From Robiginitalea sp963709465 (GTDB lineage: Bacteria; Bacteroidota; Bacteroidia; Flavobacteriales; Flavobacteriaceae): a DNA stretch of 64,000 nt. Every line of letters starts with the position of its first letter. Positions within the stretch are counted from its first letter, which is position 1. Below the pieces are notes generated by a model, which did no database searches, was not told the DNA's origin, and worked only from the letters and a program-made list of their open reading frames with translations. This document shows, one piece after another, positions 25,520 to 33,474 of the stretch. The DNA lies in NCBI GenBank assembly GCA_963709465.1, contig CAVPWF010000002.1, forward strand, positions 992,001 through 1,056,000. Reading direction: 5' to 3'. The translations under genes were made by a program, and so were the position numbers.

Positions 25520-26089
25520 ATGTGGGAGACCCTCATTGAAAAAGATCAGGAGTGGTTTTTATACCTGAATCAACTCGGGACTCCGGCCTGGGATTCTTTC
25601 TGGCTGTTTCTTTCCGATAAATGGGGCGCATTGCCGCTGTATGGGTTCCTTCTTTTTCTTTTATACCGACAGTTGGGTTGGAAAAGAGTGCTACTCCTCC
25701 TGGTTTTTATAGGCCTGCTGATTACCACAACAGATCAGCTTTCCGGATTCTTTAAATACGGAGTACAGCGGCTGAGACCATGTTATGAGCCCGAATTGGA
25801 AGGGCTGGTGCGTCTGGTCAAAAGCAGCTGTGGAGGCCGGTTCGGATATTTTTCGGCACATGCGGCCAATGCATTTGGTTTAGCGACATTCATTGCTGTC
25901 TTTTGGGGAAGGAGCAGGCGTCTTTGGGGAATGTTGTTGATTTTCTGGGCTCTTTTGGTGGGTTACAGCCGCATTTATCTCGGGGTGCATTACCCATTGG
26001 ATGTTTTAACGGGTTGTTTCACGGGCGGCCTCTTGGGGTGGCTTTTTGCTGAATTGTATAAAAAAGCAGACCAAAATATTTTCAAATGA
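25520..26089 (+). CDS. PAP2 family membrane phosphatase
   Basis: A 189-residue polytopic phosphatase of the PAP2 superfamily, the group that includes undecaprenyl-pyrophosphate phosphatases and lipid A phosphatases. All three phosphatase motifs are intact: KX6RP (K79 to R86-P87, KYGVQRLRP), the central 'FSAHAAN' with H114, and SRX5HX3D (S150-R151, H157, D161). Five to six hydrophobic segments surround them. Its stop overlaps the GT39 start, coupling it to a polyprenyl-phosphate-sugar-using enzyme, so recycling of the lipid carrier or lipid A trimming are the likeliest roles (inference). Confidence 0.93.
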   Translation: MWETLIEKDQEWFLYLNQLGTPAWDSFWLFLSDKWGALPLYGFLLFLLYRQLGWKRVLLLLVFIGLLITTTDQLSGFFKYGVQRLRPCYEPELEGLVRLVKSSCGGRFGYFSAHAANAFGLATFIAVFWGRSRRLWGMLLIFWALLVGYSRIYLGVHYPLDVLTGCFTGGLLGWLFAELYKKADQNIFK

Positions 26090-27765
26090 TCAGGGGCAAC
26101 TTTTTTTGGATTGCATTCCTGGGGCTTGCCGGGGTATATCTCGTGGGGTTATTTGCCCGGCTGATGGAGAATGATTCCGCTCAGTTTGCCGTCATGGCTA
26201 TGCGCATGGTTCAGGAACAGGACTTCCTCAATTTGTGGAAAGGGGGGGAGGAGTACCTGGATAAACCCCATTTGCATTATTGGCTGGCCGCTTTTTCTTA
26301 TTCCCTCTTTGGCGTATACGATTGGGCATACCGTGTCCCCGCACTGTTGGCTACTTTTTTAGGGGCCTACAGCAGCTATGGCCTGGGCAGTGCCCTCTAT
26401 AACCGAAATACCGGAAGGATATCAGCTCTGATTTTTATGAGTGCGCAAACCATTATCCTTTCTGTAATCGATGTTCGCACTGATGCCGTGCTGACGGGTT
26501 TCGCAGTTTTTGCGATCTGGCAATTGTACAGCTATCTCAAAGAGGGGGCGCTGACACCCCTTATTATGGGAGCGGCAGGCGCCGGGCTGGCCTTTTCTAC
26601 CAAAGGGCAGATCGCCCTTTTAGTCATTGGTTTGCCATTGCTTTGTCAACTGATCTACACCCGCAGCTGGCACCGGTTGTGGAGTCCTAAAATCCTCCTG
26701 GGACTTCTCACTTTCGCTTTGGTGATCAGCCCTGTCTTATATGCGTATTACCATCAATTCGACCTGCATCCTGAAAAAATAATCCGTGGGAAGAACGAGC
26801 GCAGCGGGGTGTTTTTTATTTTATGGGAACAGAGTTTTGAACGCCTCAGCGGAGAAGGGGTGGGAAAAAACAGCAGCGACTATTTCTTTTTCTTTCACAC
26901 TTTTCTCTGGGTTTTCCTCCCCTGGACGCTCCTCGGTTTATGGGCACTTTGGGGAAGAATCCGGGTAGCGTTCGAAAAAGACAACACTAAAAACAATCCT
27001 GAAAAAGGAGAAATTCTCACTACCGGTGGGATTGCCAGCATCTTTTTGATCATCAGTTTTGCACAGTTTAAACTTCCCCACTATCTCAACATTACCATTC
27101 CCTTGTTTGCCGTGCTTACGGCTTCCTTCCTGGACCGGTTGTACCGGGAAGGGGCGTTGCAAAAACTCAGGAGGGCAGGCGGTGTGCAATTGGGAATATA
27201 TACCCTTGTATGTGCAGCGGTTTCAGGGATAACCTTGTGGGTTTTCCCATTGGGGTCTTTTCCTGGCTATTTCCTTTTGACAGGGGGTGTGGTTCTCGGC
27301 TATTTTCTCTTTTTCAAATGGGCCGATCCGATGGTGCGGCTCATAGGGATCAGCCTGTATGGGAGTGTTCTTTTGAATCTTGTTTTAAACGGGCATTTTT
27401 ATCCTTCCCTTTTGGAATATCAGGGAGGGTCCGCCATGGCTGACCGTATTGAGGCCGAGTCTCTGGAATCCAACACGCTTTACAAACTCTCCGACCAGCA
27501 TACCTGGGCCCTGGATTTCTATTTTGGCAAGCCCCTCGAGATTGTTCGTATCACAGATTTACCTAAGGCTTCGGAAACAATATGGCTCTATGCGGATGCT
27601 AAGGAACTTGAAAAACTCGGGGAAGCGGGAGTTTTATGGGATACTGAATTCACTGTAGAGCAGTTTCGGATTTCCCGTTTACAGGGCCGGTTTCTAAACC
27701 CGAAGACGCGGTCAGAGGTACTCCGCAAACACCATCTAGTCCGAATCCCCGGGCAAAAACCTTAA
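26086..27765 (+). CDS. ArnT-like glycosyltransferase family 39 membrane protein
   Basis: A 559-residue GT-C enzyme with about 12 membrane segments, related to ArnT and protein O-mannosyltransferases. The first periplasmic loop holds the acidic catalytic motif 'MENDSAQFAVMAMRM', and 'LDKPHLHYWLAAFSYSLFG' is the typical GT39 continuation. Such enzymes use a polyprenyl-phosphate sugar to decorate lipid A or protein on the outer face of the inner membrane. Its ATG overlaps the PAP2 stop by four bases. It converges with the flippase-like gene with a 30-base overlap. Confidence 0.9.
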   Translation: MIRGNFFWIAFLGLAGVYLVGLFARLMENDSAQFAVMAMRMVQEQDFLNLWKGGEEYLDKPHLHYWLAAFSYSLFGVYDWAYRVPALLATFLGAYSSYGLGSALYNRNTGRISALIFMSAQTIILSVIDVRTDAVLTGFAVFAIWQLYSYLKEGALTPLIMGAAGAGLAFSTKGQIALLVIGLPLLCQLIYTRSWHRLWSPKILLGLLTFALVISPVLYAYYHQFDLHPEKIIRGKNERSGVFFILWEQSFERLSGEGVGKNSSDYFFFFHTFLWVFLPWTLLGLWALWGRIRVAFEKDNTKNNPEKGEILTTGGIASIFLIISFAQFKLPHYLNITIPLFAVLTASFLDRLYREGALQKLRRAGGVQLGIYTLVCAAVSGITLWVFPLGSFPGYFLLTGGVVLGYFLFFKWADPMVRLIGISLYGSVLLNLVLNGHFYPSLLEYQGGSAMADRIEAESLESNTLYKLSDQHTWALDFYFGKPLEIVRITDLPKASETIWLYADAKELEKLGEAGVLWDTEFTVEQFRISRLQGRFLNPKTRSEVLRKHHLVRIPGQKP

Positions 27766-28623
27766 TTCGAGCTCTGGTTTTTTAAAATGGTAGATCAATC
27801 CCGTGAGTGACACCAGGGCCGTGATCAGGAAAAAGGTCATACTAATCCCTATTGAGGTTCCCTGATCGAGCCCGAGCCACTGGGCGCCATAGAAAAATAC
27901 AAGTTCCCTGCTGCCGATACCGCCAATGGTAATAGGCAGGACGGCCACAATACTGCTGATCAGAAACACGAGAAGATACTCCATTACGAAATCGGTTACC
28001 CCCAGGGCCATAAGGATGAGGTAGACTGCAATCAGCTGGGCCAGTTGTACCAGGGCGGAATACCCGAGAGAGGACCAAAACACCGGATGTAAAAAGGGAA
28101 AGGCTTTTCTATGTACGGCCCAGAAAATGAGGATTCCTATGGGAAGGAGAAACCAGAGCCCGGGTTGGTATGCAGCGAATTCAGGAGGGGACATCCAAAG
28201 TACGATTAGGGCACTGTACAGAAACAATAACGCAAGACCGCTAATCCTGTCGAGCAGCAGGACGGAAGCCAGCCGTTTTCCCGAGGCCCCGAAGGTTCGA
28301 TGCAGCAGGTAGCCTTTATAGGCATCCCCGCCGATACCCCCGGGCAGGAAAAGGTTATAGAACATTCCGAGCAGATACAATTTCAGGTTGCTCCATTCGG
28401 TTAAAGGGACGGCAATTCTTTCGAAATACAGGTTGAGTCGGCGCGCTGCGATCCATTTGGACGCGCTAAAAGCGAGCAGGGCCAGCGCCAGATACCCCGG
28501 GTTTGCTTTTTTGAGCACCTCCCAAACCTCTGAAAAAGGAATTCGGGTAAAAACAAGATAGAGCAAAATGGCGCTGAAAAGCCCTTTAAGCAGGGTGAGT
28601 CCTTTTTTACGCAACTTCCCCAC
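27736..28623 (-). CDS. Lysylphosphatidylglycerol synthase TM-region / flippase-like protein
   Basis: A 295-residue integral membrane protein of the UPF0104 / YbhN group, with seven to eight hydrophobic segments. Family marks are 'NLKLYLLGMFYNLFLPGGIGGDAYKGYLLHR' near residue 85 (read in two parts), 'LLDRISGLALLF', and 'AVLPITIGGIGSRELVFFYG'. These membrane domains flip lipids or lipid-linked sugars in related systems. It overlaps the upstream DPM1-like gene by 17 bases, so both are made together, which suggests transport of the lipid-linked sugar that enzyme makes (inference). Confidence 0.9.
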   Translation of the reverse strand: MGKLRKKGLTLLKGLFSAILLYLVFTRIPFSEVWEVLKKANPGYLALALLAFSASKWIAARRLNLYFERIAVPLTEWSNLKLYLLGMFYNLFLPGGIGGDAYKGYLLHRTFGASGKRLASVLLLDRISGLALLFLYSALIVLWMSPPEFAAYQPGLWFLLPIGILIFWAVHRKAFPFLHPVFWSSLGYSALVQLAQLIAVYLILMALGVTDFVMEYLLVFLISSIVAVLPITIGGIGSRELVFFYGAQWLGLDQGTSIGISMTFFLITALVSLTGLIYHFKKPELELRFLPGDSD

Positions 28624-29566
28624 CTATCGTGACGTTTTTGATGCGGTACGGCCTCTTGTTCTGCGATTCATAGTAGGTACGGATCAGCAATTCCATGACA
28701 ATCCCAATGGTGAACAGCTGAATTCCCCCTAAAATAAACATCAGACCGAAAATCAATAAGGGCCGGTTTCCGATATCCTGCCCGAAGCCAAATTTTACGA
28801 TAAGCAGATAGATGTTGATGGCCACTCCAAGCAGGATCATCAGCACCCCGATAATTCCGAAAAGATGGATGGGTCGTTGAAAATATTTCCGGATAAAAAG
28901 CAGCAACATCATATCGGCCACTACTTTAAATACCCGTTCCAGACCGTATTTCGAAACTCCGGCATTGCGTGCGTGGTGTTTTACGGGAACCTGTTTAATC
29001 TGGGCTCCTTCAAGATAGGCGAGCAGATTGATAAACCGGTGCATTTCCCCGTACAGGTTAAGGTCCTTTGCAATATCCCGGGTAAATACTTTTAGCGCAC
29101 AGCCATTGTCCTTTATATCGAGCTTGGTGACCCGTCGGACCATAAAGTTGGCGATTTTGGAAGGGATCTTTTTAACCAGGGAGTCCTTGCGCTTCTGTCG
29201 GATCCCTGTGACCACATCGTATTCTCCACTCAGCACATAGGGCAACATTTTCGGGATGTCTGAGGGATCATTCTGCAAATCCCCGTCCATGGTAACGATA
29301 TAGTCTCCCTGCGCGTAATCGAGTCCTGCGGCCAGAGCGAGACTCTGACCGTAATTTTTTTTAAGGGAGATCAAATGTACTTTCGGATCTTTCAGGTCCG
29401 CAATCACCTTACGGGTGCGGTCTGTCGAAAAGTCGTCTACATAAACGATCTGGTAGTTATACCCCTCAAGACTTTCGTGTATTCGTTCGGTGAGAAGGGT
29501 AACATTTTCTTCCTCGTTATACAAAGGGACAACTATGGAAAGAAGCGCATCGGTCAGGACAGGCAT
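28607..29566 (-). CDS. Polyprenyl-phosphate glycosyltransferase, DPM1/GtrB-like GT2
   Basis: A 319-residue enzyme that transfers a sugar from a nucleotide donor to polyprenyl phosphate at the inner membrane. The GT-A domain has 'LSIVVPLYNEEENVTLLTERI', 'QIVYVDDFSTDRTR' and the metal site 'VTMDGDLQNDPSDIPKM'. After 'NGCALKVFTRDIA' come the C-terminal pair of membrane segments (about 230-285) found in GtrB and ArnC relatives. A TAAAGGTA box (TACCTTTA on the minus strand) precedes it. The product would suit the GT39 enzyme at 26086. Confidence 0.93.
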   Translation of the reverse strand: MPVLTDALLSIVVPLYNEEENVTLLTERIHESLEGYNYQIVYVDDFSTDRTRKVIADLKDPKVHLISLKKNYGQSLALAAGLDYAQGDYIVTMDGDLQNDPSDIPKMLPYVLSGEYDVVTGIRQKRKDSLVKKIPSKIANFMVRRVTKLDIKDNGCALKVFTRDIAKDLNLYGEMHRFINLLAYLEGAQIKQVPVKHHARNAGVSKYGLERVFKVVADMMLLLFIRKYFQRPIHLFGIIGVLMILLGVAINIYLLIVKFGFGQDIGNRPLLIFGLMFILGGIQLFTIGIVMELLIRTYYESQNKRPYRIKNVTIGGEVA

Positions 29567-29589
29567 TGGATTCGTATTAATTCAGGGGT

Positions 29590-29597
29590 TAAAGGTA
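29590..29597 (-). promoter_or_regulatory. Probable -7 box for the DPM1-like / flippase-like operon
   Basis: The minus strand reads TACCTTTA, one base off TAnnTTTG, 23 bases before the ATG at 29566. Confidence 0.35.
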
Positions 29598-29625
29598 GTT
29601 TTTTCCATAAACATCCTTCTAAGGC

Positions 29626-30675
29626 TCACCCTTTGCTTTGTGAGTGGTACAATTCCAGTAATTCGTTCGCAGCTCTGGTGGGACTCAATTCTTTCCGGAT
29701 CACCTTGGTTTTAATGGCTTCAAAGGCCTTTTTGATTTGCGGATTCCTGTAGAAGTCCGCCGTTAATGAAGATTCAATACGCTGTTTGAGCCAGTGGATG
29801 TTTTGGTTGGTCCTCTTATTTTCAAAGCTGCCGTCTGCCCGGCAGGAAGTTGCATAATCGCCTATCATTTGCCAGATCTCGGTAATGCCACTACCTTCCG
29901 TCGAAGAGCAGAGCAGCACCGGAGGAGACCAGCCGTTTTCCTTAGGGGGATAGAGGTGCAGCGCACTTTTGAAAATACTTTTCGCTTTCTCAGCGGCGGT
30001 GCGGTTCGGACCATCCGCCTTATTGATCACTATGGCATCGGCCATTTCAACAATCCCTCTTTTAATGCCCTGAAGTTCATCTCCGGCACCCGCAATCTTT
30101 AACAAAAGAAAGAAATCGACCATCCCGTGTACAGCGACTTCGCTCTGGCCCACGCCCACGGTTTCCACCAGGATAATGTCAAAACCAGCAGCCTCGCAAA
30201 GGGTAATGCTCTCTCTGGTTTTCCGGGCGACACCCCCAAGGGAGTCCCCTGCTGGAGAGGGTCGGATAAAAGCACCCGGACTGCGGCCCAGGTCCTGCAT
30301 CCGGGTTTTATCTCCAAGAATACTGCCCTTGCTAAGGCTACTGCTCGGGTCCACGGCCAGAATGGCTACCCGATGTCCTTTGCCGACCAGATATAGCCCC
30401 AGGGTTTCGATAAAGGTGCTTTTTCCAGCTCCCGGGACGCCCGTAATCCCTACCCGGATTCCCGGAGTGGCTCTGTTAAGGCAGGATTCCACGAGTTCCC
30501 CAGCCCGGATTTCATCTTCCGGGCGGGTGCTTTCGATCAGCGTTATGGCCTGGGACAGGGCGGTAATGTCTGAGGCGGCTATCCCGGCTATAATCGCATT
30601 ATCGTCTGTGGCCTGCTTCCGCAATTGGAGTCTGGCTGCAGCCTCTTTCCGGGCTTTTAGGGCACTTTTTTTCAA
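29626..30675 (-). CDS. meaB: Methylmalonyl-CoA mutase-associated GTPase MeaB (ArgK)
   Basis: A G3E-class P-loop GTPase of 349 residues that chaperones adenosylcobalamin loading and repair of methylmalonyl-CoA mutase. Walker A is 'GVPGAGKST' (residues about 80-88), followed by 'VAILAVDPSSSLSKGSILGDKTRM', 'FDIILVETVGVGQSE' (Walker B and switch), and 'AIVINKADG' for guanine recognition. The C-terminal dimerisation arm is present. The mutase is not in this window, but a cobalamin adenosyltransferase is (51635). It is the second gene after DUF2911, five bases apart. Confidence 0.96.
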   Translation of the reverse strand: MKKSALKARKEAAARLQLRKQATDDNAIIAGIAASDITALSQAITLIESTRPEDEIRAGELVESCLNRATPGIRVGITGVPGAGKSTFIETLGLYLVGKGHRVAILAVDPSSSLSKGSILGDKTRMQDLGRSPGAFIRPSPAGDSLGGVARKTRESITLCEAAGFDIILVETVGVGQSEVAVHGMVDFFLLLKIAGAGDELQGIKRGIVEMADAIVINKADGPNRTAAEKAKSIFKSALHLYPPKENGWSPPVLLCSSTEGSGITEIWQMIGDYATSCRADGSFENKRTNQNIHWLKQRIESSLTADFYRNPQIKKAFEAIKTKVIRKELSPTRAANELLELYHSQSKG

Positions 30676-30680
30676 AGGGT

Positions 30681-31247
30681 CTAATTTAAGGGGACGCTCA
30701 CCCGTGTCGTATCCCAGCTCAATTGCATGAATACGTCTTTGTCAGAATCATCCTCAACAAAGGAAATGTCGAAATTTTCAACCACCTCAGGCAAGACTTC
30801 CACCGGCACGATTATTTGCAGGGCATCCGATTCCGGTTTTCGGGTTGTTTCACTCCCCCCGCTGAGGATGGTCACACCCCAATCCGAAATTTCACTATTA
30901 AAAATAATGGTCCATTGTTCTTTCCCCGGAATGGTCCACAGGGAATAGTCCCCTGCAGGTAAGGTCTGACCTCCTATACTCAGGGGAGTGGCGGTGGTAA
31001 ATCGGGTAGGTTCGTTGGCTCCGGTGCGCCATACACTGCCATAGGGCACCAGTTCTCCAAATATGGTCCTCCCTTTTTTTGAAGGGCTGGAATACGTTAC
31101 CGAAAGCGTCAGGGACTTTTCCTCGTAATGTGCTGTTTTTTCCGGGCTGATCTTTTTGGTTTGTTGCCTTAAGACCGGCAGGCCGACAAAATAAAACAGT
31201 AGCGCCAAAACGACTACGATGCCCAGGATCCATTTAAGTGTTTTCAT
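30681..31247 (-). CDS. DUF2911 domain protein
   Basis: A 188-residue protein with one N-terminal membrane anchor or signal (KWILGIVVVLALLFYFVGLP). The DUF2911 domain has 'LSVTYSSPSKKGRTIFGELVPYGSVWRTGANEPTRF' and 'LPAGDYSLWTIPGKEQWTIIFN' (shown in two parts). Its function is unknown; the domain is frequent in Bacteroidota exported proteins. The ATG at 31247 is preferred to a TTG one codon upstream. It lies directly upstream of meaB. Confidence 0.88.
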   Translation of the reverse strand: MKTLKWILGIVVVLALLFYFVGLPVLRQQTKKISPEKTAHYEEKSLTLSVTYSSPSKKGRTIFGELVPYGSVWRTGANEPTRFTTATPLSIGGQTLPAGDYSLWTIPGKEQWTIIFNSEISDWGVTILSGGSETTRKPESDALQIIVPVEVLPEVVENFDISFVEDDSDKDVFMQLSWDTTRVSVPLN

Positions 31248-31338
31248 CAATTTTCTAATTTGAACCTCTAAGGTAGGAAATAGCGGGAAAAGAACTCAGT
31301 TTATGCGTTTTTGGTGGTATCCTGAGGACTTCAGGGCG

Positions 31339-32250
31339 CTAGCGGACCGAATCGAATATAAATTGGGACTCATTGATATAGGTTTCCCCAGGATTTAAGC
31401 GCGCATCCGGAAAATGGTCAAATCGGGGTGCATCGGGCAAATTCTGAGTCTCAAAGCAGATCCCGGCAAAATTCTCAGGAGTATAGACAACCAAGCCGGG
31501 TTGGTTCGTGCGCACCGTAAGGCGAATTCCCGAGACGGCTGAAGTCAGACGGGCGGCAAAATCCCCATTTGATTGCAGTAAGAAAGGGGTATCCATGGTA
31601 AACTCTCCAAGGCGTCGCTCCTTCAAAAAATCAAAGGCTGTGCCACTTACCTCCGGGAGTTGGCCCGTAGGCAGGCGTCTGGAATCGGTTTCAGCTCTTT
31701 TCAGCGCATTGATTTGCAACTGGTAGTGTGCGATCAGGGGTTGGGAATCTATTTTAAAATAGGTGTGGTTGGTCAGATTCACAACTGTGGGACGGTCTGT
31801 TGTAGCTTCATGGCGGATGACAAGCGTATTTTTTAAAAGGGTGTAGATGACCGTTACATCCAATGTCCCCGGAAACCCTTCTTCCAGGTGATCACTTCGG
31901 TATTTAAGGATGACTTCCGACTTTTCAGGGCTTTCAGTGGCACTCTGAAAGGTCCAGTATCGCCTGGAGAAACCGCGGTCACCTCCGTGAAGGGTGATCC
32001 CTTCGGTATGGGTTAGCGGATAAGCTTTTCCGTTCAGTTTCAGGACTCCTCCGGAGAGCCTGCCCGCAAAACGTCCGACACAGGCCCCAATGGCCAAAGG
32101 GTCGCTCAAATAGTCTTCCGGCGACTCGAGATTTACGCTTACTTCAGTCCAGGAATTCTCGCTGTTGCGGAATTTAAGTTTCCGGATGATCGCCCCGTAT
32201 TCCAGTACTTCCAGAGAGAGATGCTTGTTTTTTACAGTAACTTGCTTCAA
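31339..32250 (-). CDS. Aldose 1-epimerase (GalM-like)
   Basis: Interconverts alpha and beta anomers of sugars. A roughly 303-residue beta-sandwich with the expected residues: 'TLHGGDRGFSRRYW' (first active-site His), 'NLTNHTYFKI' (second His), 'VYTPENFAGICFETQNLPDAP' and the catalytic Glu in 'LNPGETY'. No signal peptide is present, so it is cytoplasmic. The start is uncertain: a TTG at 32250 gives a compact N-terminus, whereas a GTG at 32295 adds 15 residues. It is divergent from the sigma factor gene. Confidence 0.92.
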   Translation of the reverse strand: MKQVTVKNKHLSLEVLEYGAIIRKLKFRNSENSWTEVSVNLESPEDYLSDPLAIGACVGRFAGRLSGGVLKLNGKAYPLTHTEGITLHGGDRGFSRRYWTFQSATESPEKSEVILKYRSDHLEEGFPGTLDVTVIYTLLKNTLVIRHEATTDRPTVVNLTNHTYFKIDSQPLIAHYQLQINALKRAETDSRRLPTGQLPEVSGTAFDFLKERRLGEFTMDTPFLLQSNGDFAARLTSAVSGIRLTVRTNQPGLVVYTPENFAGICFETQNLPDAPRFDHFPDARLNPGETYINESQFIFDSVR

Positions 32251-32342
32251 AGGGAAATAAAAAAGATACTCTAAATGTAGCCTTTTTTGCAACACTGCCT
32301 TTCTTCACTCGTCTATATGAGTGGTAACTAAAGACAAAGACT

Positions 32343-32900
32343 CTGGAAACCCGGGAACTGATATCCTCCGACCTGGTTGCGCAATGCAGGAATAATAGCC
32401 GCAAAGCACAGCTGGCACTGTACAAAAAATACGCCCATGGGATGTATTGCGTGGCCATGCGATTTGTGAAGAATTCGGCAGATGCAGAGGATATCACCCA
32501 GGAAGCCTTTATTCGGGCATTCCGTAAAATAGATCAATTTCAGGGGAATGTCACCTTTGGGGCCTGGCTTAAACGGATAGTGGTGAATGGGAGTATTGAT
32601 TTCCTGAAGGCGCGCAAGCAGCATTTTGTAGAGCTGGAGGAACACCGACTGACCCTTTCTGAGGAGCCTGACTGGACCGTAGACCGGGACGTACAGGTGG
32701 AGGAAGTAAAATCGGCCATCGAAGCCCTTCCGGATAAGTATCGCTATGTGGTACAGCTGTATTTGGTGGAAGGATACGATCATGCCGAGATCTCAGAAAT
32801 ACTGGGTTTTAAACAGACCACCTCCCGCTCCCGACTGATGCGTGGTAAAACCTACCTGAGGGAACTCTTAAAAAACAAAAGTTATGTCGCAGGATCTTAG
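32343..32900 (+). CDS. Sigma-70 family (ECF-type) RNA polymerase sigma factor with a non-canonical start
   Basis: An extracytoplasmic-function sigma factor. Region 2 has 'RFVKNSADAEDITQEAFIRAFRKIDQF' and region 4 has 'LPDKYRYVVQLYLVEGYDHAEISEIL' followed by a helix-turn-helix. The first ATG in frame (32442) would cut off the first helix of region 2. Upstream codons from 32343 read on without a stop as 'ETRELISSDLVAQCRNNSRKAQ' style sequence, the normal sigma factor opening. No ATG, GTG or TTG exists there; a CTG at 32343 is the best candidate, and a TAA at 32325 closes the frame. The start shown is therefore inferred. It overlaps the anti-sigma-like gene by 17 bases. Confidence 0.82.
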   Translation: METRELISSDLVAQCRNNSRKAQLALYKKYAHGMYCVAMRFVKNSADAEDITQEAFIRAFRKIDQFQGNVTFGAWLKRIVVNGSIDFLKARKQHFVELEEHRLTLSEEPDWTVDRDVQVEEVKSAIEALPDKYRYVVQLYLVEGYDHAEISEILGFKQTTSRSRLMRGKTYLRELLKNKSYVAGS

Positions 32901-33474
32901 AGAATTATTCAAAGAAGAACGAGAGAAGGACTTTCCCATGCCCGCGGGGCATGAGGCCCGGTTTGAAGAGCGCCTGGACATATCCCGGCGTACGGGTAAA
33001 AGCAGGTCGTATCTGTGGATGGGGTTGGCAGCCTCCCTGATTGCCCTCCTGGGCTTGACCTTATGGCTGCAAAATGGAACCAGTACATTTACTGAAACGC
33101 CCGGAGAAGCCGCGGTGGAACAAGCTGCGGATACGGCGACGACCTTCAGGGGTATCTCTCTGGGAGATCTCTCTCCCGATTTAGAGAAACTGGAGAATTA
33201 TTATACGGCCACCATCAATATGGAACTCGCCAATCTGGATATTTCCGATGACAATAGGGAGGTCGCCAACGAGTTTATCCTGCGCCTGGGAGAACTCAAT
33301 ACAGAATATCGACAACTCAGTGAAGAGTTGAATCGCATTGGCCCGAACGAACAAACCATCGGGGCAATGATCAAAAACTTGCAGTACCGGTTGCAATTAA
33401 TGTTGAAGTTGAAAGAGAAGTTAATCGAACTAAAATCATCAAAAAATGAAACAGTACATTCAAATAGCATTTAA
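32884..33474 (+). CDS. Putative anti-sigma factor with one membrane segment
   Basis: A 196-residue protein, not matched to a named family. A charged cytoplasmic N-terminus (residues 1-42, 'LRELFKEEREKDFP') could bind the sigma factor; one membrane helix spans about residues 43-62; the periplasmic part ends in two long helices (about 115-190) with heptad-like leucines. Its position right after the sigma factor, with the start inside it, is the usual anti-sigma arrangement. Zinc-binding HxxxCxxC of ZAS anti-sigmas is absent. The assignment rests on context. Confidence 0.72.
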   Translation: MSQDLRELFKEEREKDFPMPAGHEARFEERLDISRRTGKSRSYLWMGLAASLIALLGLTLWLQNGTSTFTETPGEAAVEQAADTATTFRGISLGDLSPDLEKLENYYTATINMELANLDISDDNREVANEFILRLGELNTEYRQLSEELNRIGPNEQTIGAMIKNLQYRLQLMLKLKEKLIELKSSKNETVHSNSI

